From positions 1 to 14,870 of the forward strand of contig DCPV01000216.1 of NCBI GenBank assembly GCA_002323775.1: DNA of 14,870 nt, given 5' to 3'. This document shows, piece by piece, positions 1-8,145 of the stretch (positions within the stretch are counted from its first letter, which is position 1; each line of letters opens with the position of its first letter). This DNA is from Firmicutes bacterium UBA1535. GTDB taxonomy: Bacteria; Bacillota; Clostridia; Tissierellales; Sedimentibacteraceae. Made by a program: the position numbers and the translations under genes. The notes beneath the pieces were generated by a model that was not told the DNA's origin, made no database searches, and saw only the letters and a program-made list of their open reading frames with translations.

Positions 1-39
1 AGTGGAACAGTAATTAAATAAGATTTGAATAATAAAAGG

Positions 40-69
40 ATTTGGCTGCTATAATAGCCAAATTTTTTT
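40..69 (+). terminator. Intrinsic terminator of an upstream, off-window gene
   Basis: A perfect 8-bp stem (ATTTGGCT at 40-47 with AGCCAAAT at 56-63) closes an 8-nt loop and runs into seven T residues (63-69). This is a textbook rho-independent terminator on the plus strand. It implies a gene ending at or before the left edge. Bases 1-21 read to a TAA in frame 1, and bases 2-13 also reach a TAA in frame 2, so the frame of that gene tail cannot be decided. Confidence 0.88.
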
Positions 70-144
70 GCTTGTTAATATAAAAATTATTTGATACAAT
101 ATATTTTTACCTAAAAAATTATTTATAATTATTTTATTATTTTC

Positions 145-173
145 TTGACTTACATATACTAAAGTTATATAAT
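145..173 (+). promoter_or_regulatory. Promoter of the DUF1801-uvrB-DUF6440-uvrA operon
   Basis: TTGACT (145-150) and TATAAT (168-173) are separated by exactly 17 bp, one base away from the housekeeping sigma consensus. Transcription would start near 180, giving a leader of about 150 nt before the first gene. A LexA-type box lies directly downstream. The rest of 70-329 holds no gene. A second TATAAT at 277-282 has no convincing -35 at normal spacing. Confidence 0.75.
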
Positions 174-178
174 AAAAG

Positions 179-192
179 CGAACATTTGTTTT
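179..192 (+). promoter_or_regulatory. LexA (SOS) box at the uvrBA operon start site
   Basis: The sequence CGAACATTTGTTTT fits the Gram-positive DinR/LexA pattern CGAAC-N4-GTT(C/T), and the core GAAC-N4-GTTT is the form I recall for clostridia. It covers the predicted transcription start, a few bases after the -10 hexamer, where a bound repressor would block initiation. Its position in front of uvrB and uvrA, classic SOS genes, strengthens the call. That LexA binds here is inference. Confidence 0.72.
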
Positions 193-329
193 GAAATTAT
201 AGATAGAAAATTAAATGTTGATGATTGTTAAAGAGGTACAGAAACCTTTGTATGACAAAGACATTACCAATAAATGTATAATATAGATATTAAAAATAAA
301 TACTCAGCAAATCGAAAGGAGTGAACAAA

Positions 330-803
330 ATGACATATGATGTAGCCACAGTAGAAGAATATATTGATTCCTTAGACGAAAACAGAAAAAATGTAATAAA
401 AAAATTAAGAGATATAGTCAGAGAAAATTTACCAAAAGAATTTGAAGAAACAATTTCTTACGGAATGATTGGATATGTTGTACCATTGTCATTATATCCA
501 AGTGGTTATCATGTTAAAAAGGATGAACCGCTTCCGTTCCTAGCGATAGCGTCTCAGAAAAATCACGTAGCCTTATACCATATGGGATTGTACATGAATA
601 AAGAGCTAGAAAATTGGTTTGTTGATGAATATGGAAAAAGAGTATCCACAAAGCTTGATATGGGGAAAAGCTGTATACGATTTAAAAATATAAAGAACAT
701 ACCTTATGATTTAATAGCTGAGCTTTGTCAGAAAATCACTGTAAAAGAGTATGTTAATTCGTATGAACAATCCCTAAAGCTAAGTATAAAAGAAAGAAAT
801 TAA
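330..803 (+). CDS. DUF1801 (YdhG-like) family protein
   Basis: This 157-aa soluble protein begins with an amphipathic segment around EYIDSLDENRKNVIKKLRDI, continues with YGMIGYVVP and an internal FLAIASQKNHVALYHMG strand block, and ends with a basic tail. That layout matches the DUF1801/YdhG fold, whose members have no firmly established biochemical role. I chose the ATG at 330 because AAAGGAG (315-321) sits 8 nt before it; a GTG at 321 overlaps that ribosome binding site and would lack one of its own. It is the first gene after the SOS-type promoter and lies 58 nt before uvrB, so it is probably co-induced with excision repair. No signal peptide or membrane segment is visible. A direct repair role is only a guess from position. 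Confidence 0.8.
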   Translation: MTYDVATVEEYIDSLDENRKNVIKKLRDIVRENLPKEFEETISYGMIGYVVPLSLYPSGYHVKKDEPLPFLAIASQKNHVALYHMGLYMNKELENWFVDEYGKRVSTKLDMGKSCIRFKNIKNIPYDLIAELCQKITVKEYVNSYEQSLKLSIKERN

Positions 804-810
804 AAATAAT

Positions 811-864
811 GAAAGGATAAGCGCCGAGCCAGTTCACACAGAGGCTTAGTGTAATCGGTGCATG
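811..864 (+). promoter_or_regulatory. Structured uvrB translation-initiation region (SD, GC-rich stem, ATG)
   Basis: AAAGGA (812-817) is the only good Shine-Dalgarno sequence before uvrB, but it lies about 45 nt from the ATG at 862. The gap is filled by a fold: GCGCCGA (821-827) pairs with TCGGTGC (855-861), 7 bp with one G-U pair, ending at the base before ATG. Inside, GCC (828-830) can pair with GGC (843-845), and loop ACAC (836-839) could pair with GTGT (849-852) as a small pseudoknot. When folded, the stem would bring the SD close to the start codon. The segment is about 58% G+C in an AT-rich region. A three-codon frame (ATG AAA GGA TAA, 809-820) ends just before the stem. I recognise no riboswitch class. 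Confidence 0.45.
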
Positions 865-2673
865 GGCATAAAAATGTTTAAAATACATTCACAATATAAA
901 CCTAGCGGTGACCAGCCACAAGCAATTGAAAAGCTAGTTGAAGGAATAGAAAAAGGCTTAAAGCATCAAGTTTTGTTAGGTGCAACAGGAACCGGAAAAA
1001 CTTTCACTATGGCGAATATAATAGAAAGAGTGCAAAAACCAACTGTTGTTTTAGCACACAATAAAACCTTGGCAGGTCAGCTATATTCGGAGTTTAAGGA
1101 GCTTTTTCCTGAGAATGCGGTTGAATACTTTGTTTCCTACTATGATTATTATCAGCCGGAAGCATATGTTCCAAGCAGTGATACCTTTATTGAAAAGGAT
1201 TCTTCTGTCAATGACGAGATTGACAAGCTAAGACACTCTGCTACTGCTTCACTGTCTGAGCGAAAAGATGTTATAATAGTAGCCAGTGTATCCTGTATCT
1301 ATGGACTGGGAAGTCCGGTTGACTATGAAAACTTGGTTATATCACTGAGACCGGGGATGCAAAAGGAAAGAGATGAGGTCATAAAAAAACTCATAGAAAT
1401 ACAATATAAAAGAAACGATATAAGCTTTACTCGTGGAAATTTCAGAGTTAGAGGCGATGTTTTGGAGATATTTCCCGCATCATCTTCTGAAAATGCAATA
1501 AGAGTAGAGTTTTTTGGTGATGAAGTAGAAAGAATTACAGAGATAAATACTGTTACCGGTGAAATTTTGGGAAGAAGAAATCATATATCAATATTTCCTG
1601 CCTCACACTATGCTACTACAGAAGAAAATATAAAAAGAGCAGTAGGAACAATAAAAGAAGAACTAAAAGAAAGACTAAAATACTTTGAAAGCGAAAATAA
1701 ACTTTTAGAAGCACAGAGAGTAGAGCAGCGTACTAATTATGATATCGAAATGCTTGAAGAAATGGGATATTGCAATGGTATTGAAAACTATACAAGACAT
1801 ATAAACAATGTGCCGGCGGGAGGCAGACCATATACACTTCTTGATTATCTTCCGAAGGATTTTTTGATGTTTATAGACGAATCTCACGTCAGTGTTTCTC
1901 AAGTAAGGGGAATGTTTAACGGAGACAGGTCAAGAAAGCAAACACTTGTTGATTATGGATTTAGATTGCCTTCAGCACTTGATAACAGACCTTTAAGGTT
2001 TGAAGAATTTGAAAATGTTATAAATCAAGTTGTATATGTAAGTGCAACTCCGGGACCTTATGAGAAAGAACATTATGAAAATATTGCAGAACAGATAATA
2101 AGACCTACGGGACTTATAGACCCTCCGATATCGATAAGGCCAGTAGAAAACCAGATAGATGATTTAATGAAAGAAATCAGAGAGGTAACACTTAGAGGAC
2201 AAAGAGTTTTAGTAACAACTCTGACTAAAAAAATGGCAGAGGACTTAACCTTCTACTTTAGAAATTCAGGTATTAAAGTTAAATATCTTCACTCTGATAT
2301 AGATACATTGGAAAGAATGGAGATAATAAGAGATTTAAGAGTTGGAAAATTTGATGTATTGGTAGGTATAAACTTACTTAGAGAGGGTCTTGACTTGCCT
2401 GAGGTATCCTTGGTTGCTATACTAGATGCAGATAAGGAGGGCTTCCTGCGTTCTGAAACATCTCTAATTCAAACAGTAGGCAGAGCAGCTCGTAATGTAG
2501 ATGGCAAGGTTATAATGTATGCTGACAAGATTACAGGCTCTATGGAAAGAGCAATCAGTGAAACAGAAAGAAGAAGATCTATACAAAGCGAATACAATGA
2601 AAAGCATGGTATCATACCTCAATCAGTTAAAAAGGATTTAAGAGATATTATCCAGGCGACAACTGCAGCATAG
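862..2673 (+). CDS. uvrB: UvrB excision-nuclease subunit, ended early by an in-frame TAG
   Basis: This is the DNA-damage verification helicase subunit of nucleotide excision repair; it receives lesions from UvrA and recruits UvrC. Visible are Walker A GATGTGKT (residues 40-47), the beta-hairpin region [16 protein letters not shown], the DESH Walker B box, and the motif VI stretch QTVGRAARN. The frame stops after 603 residues at TAG (2671-2673). UvrB is usually about 655-675 aa, and the missing C-terminal UVR domain lies directly after the TAG in the same frame (2674-2832). Decoding the TAG would give 656 aa. A TAG-terminated protein keeps the ATPase and DNA-binding core but loses the UvrC-contact domain. 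The start is ambiguous: ATG 862 abuts a hairpin, while ATG 874 (MFKIHSQY) fits the usual family N-terminus; neither has a close strong SD. It lies in an SOS-type operon with uvrA. Confidence 0.93.
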   Translation: MGIKMFKIHSQYKPSGDQPQAIEKLVEGIEKGLKHQVLLGATGTGKTFTMANIIERVQKPTVVLAHNKTLAGQLYSEFKELFPENAVEYFVSYYDYYQPEAYVPSSDTFIEKDSSVNDEIDKLRHSATASLSERKDVIIVASVSCIYGLGSPVDYENLVISLRPGMQKERDEVIKKLIEIQYKRNDISFTRGNFRVRGDVLEIFPASSSENAIRVEFFGDEVERITEINTVTGEILGRRNHISIFPASHYATTEENIKRAVGTIKEELKERLKYFESENKLLEAQRVEQRTNYDIEMLEEMGYCNGIENYTRHINNVPAGGRPYTLLDYLPKDFLMFIDESHVSVSQVRGMFNGDRSRKQTLVDYGFRLPSALDNRPLRFEEFENVINQVVYVSATPGPYEKEHYENIAEQIIRPTGLIDPPISIRPVENQIDDLMKEIREVTLRGQRVLVTTLTKKMAEDLTFYFRNSGIKVKYLHSDIDTLERMEIIRDLRVGKFDVLVGINLLREGLDLPEVSLVAILDADKEGFLRSETSLIQTVGRAARNVDGKVIMYADKITGSMERAISETERRRSIQSEYNEKHGIIPQSVKKDLRDIIQATTAA

Positions 2674-2832
2674 GAAACTGCTGAATATAAAGTAGATGCT
2701 AAACCATATGAAGATTTAAGGTTGTATTTGATAGAATTAGAAAAAGAAATGATGACAGCGGCTGAAAATTTAGAATTTGAGCGAGCTGCTGAGATTAGAG
2801 ATGAAATAAAGAAATTGAGTAAAGATTTGTAA
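2674..2832 (+). pseudogene. uvrB: C-terminal UVR domain of UvrB, cut off by the TAG
   Basis: These 52 codons follow the uvrB TAG without a frame change and end in TAA. They encode a typical linker (ETAEYKVDAKPYEDL) and a complete UVR helix-loop-helix, including LEKEMMTAAENLEFERAAEI and RDEIKKL, the domain that binds the matching region of UvrC. No ribosome binding site or suitable start codon precedes it; the only in-frame ATGs (ATGATG near 2746) lie inside the domain, so it is unlikely to be made as a separate peptide. It is either fused to UvrB by TAG readthrough or lost. Its good preservation suggests a very recent mutation, readthrough, or a base-calling error. Confidence 0.88.
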
Positions 2833-2858
2833 TTAAATAATAAATGGAGGTAAGTATT

Positions 2859-3041
2859 ATGGGTAAAACTGAAAGATTTGAAAAGATATATTCACAGGGA
2901 ATTATAAGTTCAACAGAAATATGGGTGGATAAAGAAACAGGTATTAATTATCTTTGGCATAAGGACGGTTATGCTGGTGGATTAACAGTATTACTTGATA
3001 AAGAAGGAAAACCGGTAGTATCTGCTATATTACAGCGATAA
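2859..3041 (+). CDS. Small DUF6440 family protein
   Basis: This 60-aa protein has the features I associate with DUF6440: RFEKIYSQGIISSTEIWVDK, then the GINYLWHKDGYAGGLTVLLD block and the ending GKPVV. The fold looks like a short beta-sheet of the type DKETG-x-YL...GGLTVLLDKEGKPV; no catalytic residues or membrane segments are evident, and the family function is unknown. The ATG at 2859 is chosen because TGGAGG (2845-2850) lies 8 nt upstream; an in-frame ATG at 2844 overlaps that site. It sits 26 nt after the end of the UVR coding region and 39 nt before uvrA, on the same strand, so it is almost certainly on the uvrBA message. The position suggests SOS co-expression, not a known repair role. 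Confidence 0.82.
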   Translation: MGKTERFEKIYSQGIISSTEIWVDKETGINYLWHKDGYAGGLTVLLDKEGKPVVSAILQR

Positions 3042-3080
3042 ATTAAGGATAAATTCACATAAAGGAGAAACACGTAAGCA

Positions 3081-5906
3081 ATGGATAAAATAATAGTTAG
3101 AGGGGCAAAAGAGCATAATTTAAAGAATGTCAATATTGAATTGCCAAGAGATAAATTTATTGTATTTACTGGACTTAGCGGTTCAGGAAAAACATCTTTG
3201 GCATTTGATACTATTTATGCTGAGGGACAAAGAAGATATGTTGAAAGTCTGTCTTCCTATGCACGACAATTCTTAGGACAGATGGAAAAGCCGGATGTAG
3301 AATACATAGAGGGGCTATCGCCAGCTATTTCAATAGACCAAAAGACAACAAATCGTAATCCTCGTTCTACTGTGGGTACAGTAACAGAGATATATGATTA
3401 CATGAGACTTCTGTATGCAAGGATTGGAACACCTTATTGCCCGGAGTGTGGTAAGGAGATAAGCACGCAAACAGTAGACCAAATTATAGATAAGGTATTG
3501 GAATTCCCTGAAAAAACTAGAATTCAACTTCTTGCACCTGTTGTCAGAGGTGAGAAGGGTACTCATAAAAAGCTTTTAGAAAATATTAAAAAAGATGGAT
3601 TTGTAAGAGCAAGAGTTAATGGCGAATTATATGAATTAGAAGACAATATAGAGCTTGAAAAGACTAAAAAGCACAATATTGAAATTGTCATAGATAGAAT
3701 TGTAGTTAAAGAGGGAATAGAAAAAAGACTAGCTGATTCAGTAGAAACAGCTCTAAAGCTTGCAAACGGAATTATTTTGATTGATGTCATGGAAAGTGAA
3801 AACTCGCCTAGCGAGGAAATTCTGATGAGTACTAATTTCGCCTGTGTAGACTGTGGTATAGGCTTTGGTGAGATTTCTCCGAGGATGTTTTCTTTCAACA
3901 ATCCTTTTGGAATGTGTAAAACCTGTATGGGACTGGGAGTTAAAAAAGAAATAGACATAGATTTAATAATACCCGATTGGACAAAAAGCATAGGTCAAAG
4001 GGCAATAGCACCATTTGGAGCAGATGAAGAAGGATATTACTATCAGATATTTAAAGCTATAGCACAGCACAACAATTTTGATATAGAAAAGCCTCTTAAT
4101 GAAGCACCACAGGCATTTATAGATGAAATTCTATACGGTACAAATGGTAGAGAGCTAACAGTTAATTTTGTGAGCCACTTTCAAGGCGAAAGAACTTATG
4201 TAAAAGAGTTTGAGGGTGTTGTCAACAATCTTCAAAGAAGATATTCAGAAACAAAGTCTCCGGAGATGCAAATCTGGATGGAAGGCTTTATGAACGACAT
4301 ACCATGCCCGGATTGTAATGGGGCAAGACTTAATAGGATAGCACTTTCCGTAAAAATCGGAGGAAAAAATATTCATGAGCTAACACAATTATCCGTAGGA
4401 AAGCTTATAGATTTTATGAATGACTTAAAGCTTACAGCGAAGCAGGAATTTATAGGACACCAAATTTTAAAAGAAATAAGAGAAAGAGCAAGCTTTTTAA
4501 GAGATGTAGGGCTGGAATATTTGACGCTAAGCAGAAACGCAAGCACGCTTTCGGGCGGAGAATCACAGCGTATAAGACTTGCTACACAGATAGGCTCTAG
4601 CCTTGTTGGAGTTCTATATGTTCTTGATGAGCCAAGTATAGGGCTTCATCAAAGAGATAACAGCATGCTTATCAGTGCCTTGAGAAACTTGACCGATATT
4701 GGTAACACCCTTATTGTAGTAGAGCATGACGAAGAAACGATGGAAAATGCTGACTATATACTAGATATGGGACCAGGTGCAGGAGTCAATGGAGGAGAGG
4801 TTATAGCCTTTGGTACTCTTGATGAAATCAAAAACTGTGAAAAATCAATCACAGGACAATATCTAAGCGGTAAAAAGAAAATAGAAGTGCCTAAAGAAAG
4901 AAGAAAAATAGGCGATAGATTTTTAGAAATAAAGGGTGCAAAGCAAAACAATCTAAAGGATATAAATGTAAAAATTCCTCTTGGTGGATTGGTATGTGTG
5001 ACGGGGGTATCTGGATCCGGAAAAAGTACACTTATTAATCAGATACTGTTAAAGGGATTGCAGCAAAAATTAAGCAGATCAAAAACCAAAGTAGCTAAAT
5101 TTAAGGATATACTTGGGATAGAGCAAATAGATAAGGTTATAAGCATAGACCAATCTCCGATAGGACGTACTCCACGTTCTAACCCTGCAACCTATGCAGG
5201 AGTTTTCGACATGATAAGAGATGTCTTTGCCATGACTAATGAAGCTAAATCAAGAGGATATCAAAAAGGAAGATTTAGCTTTAACGTAAAAGGCGGAAGA
5301 TGTGAAGCCTGTAAAGGTGACGGAATAGTAAAGATTGAAATGCACTTCTTGCCGGATATATATGTTCCTTGTGATGTCTGCAAAGGAAAAAGATATAGCA
5401 GAGAAACCTTAGAGGTTAAATACAAAGGAAAAAGCATATCTGATGTCTTGGAGATGACAGTAGAGGAAGCATTGCCTTTCTTTGAAAATATACCAAAGAT
5501 AAAATCAAAGCTCGAAACAATGCAGGATGTTGGATTATCTTATATTAAGCTAGGTCAACCATCGACACAGCTATCAGGTGGAGAGGCACAAAGGATAAAA
5601 TTAGCCTATGAGCTAAGCAAAAGAGGAACAGGAAAAACATTGTATATATTAGATGAGCCAACAACAGGACTTCATATAGCAGATATACACAAGCTGATTG
5701 AGGTGTTGAACAAACTTGTAGAAGCTGGCAATTCAGTCTTGGTAATAGAACATAACCTAGATGTTGTAAAAACAGCAGACTACATTATAGATTTAGGACC
5801 GGAAGGCGGAGACGGTGGAGGTCAAGTTATAGCAAAGGGTACCCCTGAACAGGTAGCAAAGGTAAAAGGCTCATTTACAGGACAGTATTTAAAGAAATAT
5901 TTATAA
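3081..5906 (+). CDS. uvrA: UvrA, excision-nuclease damage-recognition ATPase
   Basis: This 941-aa protein is a full-length UvrA: a twin ABC-type ATPase that scans DNA for bulky lesions, loads UvrB, then leaves. In order: Walker A GLSGSGKT (31-38), a conserved CPEC (120-123), the first zinc module CVDC...CKTC (C255, C258, C279, C282), ABC signature LSGGESQR from 490 followed by LDEPSIGLH, second Walker A SGSGKST (644-650), second zinc module CEAC...CDVC (C741, C744, C764, C767), and signature LSGGEAQR from 831 followed by LDEPTTGLH. All key residues are present. The start has AAGGAG (3062-3067) 13 nt upstream, a little long. It is last in the SOS-type operon; uvrC is not in the window. A terminator lies about 115 nt after its stop. 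Confidence 0.98.
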   Translation: MDKIIVRGAKEHNLKNVNIELPRDKFIVFTGLSGSGKTSLAFDTIYAEGQRRYVESLSSYARQFLGQMEKPDVEYIEGLSPAISIDQKTTNRNPRSTVGTVTEIYDYMRLLYARIGTPYCPECGKEISTQTVDQIIDKVLEFPEKTRIQLLAPVVRGEKGTHKKLLENIKKDGFVRARVNGELYELEDNIELEKTKKHNIEIVIDRIVVKEGIEKRLADSVETALKLANGIILIDVMESENSPSEEILMSTNFACVDCGIGFGEISPRMFSFNNPFGMCKTCMGLGVKKEIDIDLIIPDWTKSIGQRAIAPFGADEEGYYYQIFKAIAQHNNFDIEKPLNEAPQAFIDEILYGTNGRELTVNFVSHFQGERTYVKEFEGVVNNLQRRYSETKSPEMQIWMEGFMNDIPCPDCNGARLNRIALSVKIGGKNIHELTQLSVGKLIDFMNDLKLTAKQEFIGHQILKEIRERASFLRDVGLEYLTLSRNASTLSGGESQRIRLATQIGSSLVGVLYVLDEPSIGLHQRDNSMLISALRNLTDIGNTLIVVEHDEETMENADYILDMGPGAGVNGGEVIAFGTLDEIKNCEKSITGQYLSGKKKIEVPKERRKIGDRFLEIKGAKQNNLKDINVKIPLGGLVCVTGVSGSGKSTLINQILLKGLQQKLSRSKTKVAKFKDILGIEQIDKVISIDQSPIGRTPRSNPATYAGVFDMIRDVFAMTNEAKSRGYQKGRFSFNVKGGRCEACKGDGIVKIEMHFLPDIYVPCDVCKGKRYSRETLEVKYKGKSISDVLEMTVEEALPFFENIPKIKSKLETMQDVGLSYIKLGQPSTQLSGGEAQRIKLAYELSKRGTGKTLYILDEPTTGLHIADIHKLIEVLNKLVEAGNSVLVIEHNLDVVKTADYIIDLGPEGGDGGGQVIAKGTPEQVAKVKGSFTGQYLKKYL

Positions 5907-6019
5907 AATATACGTTAAAGGTATTTAAACTAGGTCTTATTTATTAAGCAATAAATTATAGACAGTTTTAAGCTTTGTTTAAACACAAGAAATTTATATA
6001 ATTTTTAAAGTGAATTTTT

Positions 6020-6059
6020 ATAAGGGAGGACCCTAAAATGGAATTTTCCCTTATTTTTT
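6020..6059 (+). terminator. Intrinsic terminator of the uvrBA operon
   Basis: ATAAGGGA (6020-6027) pairs perfectly with TCCCTTAT (6047-6054), extendable by two G-U pairs, and a T run (6054-6059) follows. It lies in the 5907-6287 gap, after uvrA and before the GGDEF-EAL promoter, so it separates the two units. The 5907-6019 stretch holds only AT-rich short inverted repeats and no gene. Confidence 0.85.
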
Positions 6060-6134
6060 ATTGTATATATGTTTTTTTGCATATTAATGAAAGTATTAGC
6101 AGGAATAGACAAAAAAATATATATTTTGTCAATT

Positions 6135-6151
6135 AATAAGCTTTGCTTATT
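6135..6151. promoter_or_regulatory. Inverted repeat overlapping the -35 of the GGDEF-EAL promoter
   Basis: AATAAGC and GCTTATT form a perfect 7-bp dyad around a TTT centre. The right arm overlaps the first two bases of the -35 hexamer (TTGAAA, 6150-6155). No T run follows, so it is not a terminator. The placement suits a regulator site; which protein would bind is unknown. Confidence 0.45.
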
Positions 6152-6178
6152 GAAACAAATAGAATTTTATGGTAATAT
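6150..6178 (+). promoter_or_regulatory. Promoter of the GGDEF-EAL gene
   Basis: TTGAAA (6150-6155) and TAATAT (6173-6178) are spaced by 17 bp. The start site would be near 6185, about 100 nt before the preferred start codon at 6288. I see no c-di-GMP riboswitch consensus in the leader. Confidence 0.6.
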
Positions 6179-6287
6179 ATAAAGTAAAAGTTTTGTAGTA
6201 AGTGAAATGTATACGGATAATGGATGGGCAGCCATAGAAAACGTTATCATATCAACTTTTGCAAATAATATAGAAATGAGGATAGCT

Positions 6288-7943
6288 ATGAACAGTAAGA
6301 AAAATATTGAAAAACTTTTAACTAGACTTAATATTAAAGATATATTATCACGTTCTACTGGAAGCACTAAAGATTTTAACCCTAAGAAAATAGCTTTTAG
6401 AATTTCTGCTTTATATTTATTCTCTGGGGCATTATGGATACTACTTTCAGATAAGCTACTTCTTAATTCTATCATGAATAAGCAATTATTAGCAGCTATT
6501 AGTATGGTGAAAGGCTGGTTTTATGTTTTGGTGACAGCCATTATACTTTACTTTTTAATAAAAACGTCCTTCTCAAAAATCCAATATACTGATGAGGAGT
6601 TAATAAAACACGCAGAACATTTAAAAGAGATCGCATATATAGACTCTTTGACAGGTCTTCCCAATAGACTTGCTTTTTACGATGCAACAAAAGCTTATTT
6701 GGATAAATGTCCTGATAGTAATAATGCTTTAATAATCATTGACATAGATAATTTCAAGTACATAAATGATACATTAGGTCATGCTTTTGGAGATAAGCTT
6801 ATTGTAAATATCGGAGAAAGACTGTTAGATTTATCAGATAATAATAAATCAGTTTATAGAATCGGAGGAGATGAATTTACTGTATTTGCACGTCAATACG
6901 AAGGCATCGAAGAAATTGAATCCTATGCAGAGACGATACTGCATTCACTGAATATTCCATTTAAGATTGATGATAGTATCTTAAACATTACAGTATCTAT
7001 TGGAATTGCTTTATATCCGCTTCATGGACATGATACTGATACACTTCTTAAATGTACAGATTTAGCAATATACAAAGCAAAATCAGTTGCTCGTGGCAGC
7101 TATACTTTCTATAGTCAGGATGTAAGCATGCAAATTCAAGAAAGAGTTATGCTTGAAAATGAACTAAGAGGTGCATTGGAGTATAAAGAGTTCATCCTTT
7201 ACTATCAGCCGCAAATGGACATAGAAACCGGTGAGATTGATTCAGTAGAAGCATTGCTAAGATGGAATAACAGAAAGTTAGGATTTATTTCTCCTTTAAA
7301 ATTTATTAGTATAGCAGAAGAAACGAATTTAATCAATCATATTGGAGAATGGGTTTTGATAAATGCGTGCAAGTTTCTTAAAAAGCTCCACGAACAAGGA
7401 TTTAATAAAATTTCTGTTTCAGTAAATATCTCTATTATTCAATTATTGCAGCATAATTTTATCGAAAAAGTTATGAAAATTATTTCACAAATAGATATAG
7501 ACCCTAAATTTATTGAATTAGAAATTACAGAATCAGTGCTAATTGAATCATATGACGAAATTAAGGACAAGCTCATACAGTTAAAGTCAATCGGAATTAA
7601 AATAGCTCTTGATGATTTTGGTAAAGGATATTCTTCTCTTAGCTATCTTACACATATACCTATTAACACATTGAAAATTGATAAGAATTTTATTGATGCA
7701 ATTTCAAGTGAAAATGATGACACATCACTTACAAGCATGATTATTATGATAGGACGCAGATTAGGATTGTCTATCGTAGCTGAAGGAGTGGAAACTGAGG
7801 CTCAGCTGATATATCTAAAAAAACATAATTGTCATAAGATTCAAGGATATTATTTTTGTAAACCCTTGCCACAAGAAGAAATTCTTAATTTGCTCAATAA
7901 TAACACAGGACTTGATAGAACTGAAGAAAGCAATATGAACTAA
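6288..7943 (+). CDS. Membrane-anchored GGDEF-EAL cyclic-di-GMP enzyme
   Basis: This 551-aa protein has two membrane segments near residues 36-53 (FRISALYLFSGALWILLSD) and 74-92, then a GGDEF domain with intact GGDEF at 193-197, and an EAL domain with EALLRW from 321. The EAL metal and catalytic residues look complete: VNIS, LEITESVL, DDFGKGYSS, LKIDKNF, AEGVETEAQ. An RxxD inhibitory site is absent (DNNK occupies that place). It could make c-di-GMP, degrade it, or use the GGDEF half as a GTP sensor for an active phosphodiesterase; the last is common, but sequence alone does not decide. I chose ATG 6288, with GAGGA (6278-6282) 5 nt upstream; the frame is open from an ATG at 6207 that lacks a ribosome binding site. 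It is a single-gene unit with its own promoter. Confidence 0.93.
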   Translation: MNSKKNIEKLLTRLNIKDILSRSTGSTKDFNPKKIAFRISALYLFSGALWILLSDKLLLNSIMNKQLLAAISMVKGWFYVLVTAIILYFLIKTSFSKIQYTDEELIKHAEHLKEIAYIDSLTGLPNRLAFYDATKAYLDKCPDSNNALIIIDIDNFKYINDTLGHAFGDKLIVNIGERLLDLSDNNKSVYRIGGDEFTVFARQYEGIEEIESYAETILHSLNIPFKIDDSILNITVSIGIALYPLHGHDTDTLLKCTDLAIYKAKSVARGSYTFYSQDVSMQIQERVMLENELRGALEYKEFILYYQPQMDIETGEIDSVEALLRWNNRKLGFISPLKFISIAEETNLINHIGEWVLINACKFLKKLHEQGFNKISVSVNISIIQLLQHNFIEKVMKIISQIDIDPKFIELEITESVLIESYDEIKDKLIQLKSIGIKIALDDFGKGYSSLSYLTHIPINTLKIDKNFIDAISSENDDTSLTSMIIMIGRRLGLSIVAEGVETEAQLIYLKKHNCHKIQGYYFCKPLPQEEILNLLNNNTGLDRTEESNMN

Positions 7944-8049
7944 GATTTTATGGAAAGAAATCATTCATAATTGATTTAGTAGATTGGCTGATTTGAGTCA
8001 AGATTATTTTGAGTTATTATATGATTTTATTAATGAAAAATATTCATAT

Positions 8050-8088
8050 AAAAAACAAGGGAAGAACCTAAACTAAGGACTTCCCTTG
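8050..8088 (-). terminator. Intrinsic terminator of the minus-strand MarR/CrtO-like/GT operon
   Basis: CAAGGGAAG (8056-8064) and CTTCCCTTG (8080-8088) form a perfect 9-bp stem. Read on the minus strand it is followed by six U (plus-strand A at 8050-8055), so it ends the leftward operon. On the plus strand no T run follows. The 7944-8049 stretch between the GGDEF-EAL stop and this hairpin shows no supported gene. Confidence 0.9.
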
Positions 8089-8145
8089 CAATATTGGCTT
8101 AAAAATTTTATGATTAAAATGATATCAAAGTTTTACGATAAATTA

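Noticed and set aside
277..282. A second TATAAT before the DUF1801 gene, with inverted repeats CTTTG/CAAAG and ACATT/AATGT nearby
   Set aside because: No good -35 lies 16-18 bp upstream; an ATGACA at 19-bp spacing would need a MerR-type activator, and there is no evidence for one. The 145-173 promoter is far better.
2671..2673. Pyrrolysine as the firm explanation of the uvrB TAG
   Set aside because: No pyl gene or suppressor tRNA is in the window, and Glu-to-stop by one base change is simpler. It is kept only as an option to test.
2674..2832. UVR domain as an independently translated small protein
   Set aside because: No ribosome binding site or start codon lies before the domain; the in-frame ATGs are inside it.
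3330..3991. Open frames on the minus strand inside uvrA
   Set aside because: They are antisense to strongly conserved uvrA coding sequence, with no family signature or ribosome binding site.
7944..8049. Possible remnant gene after the GGDEF-EAL stop
   Set aside because: All frames are broken by stops within short distance and no recognisable protein similarity is seen.
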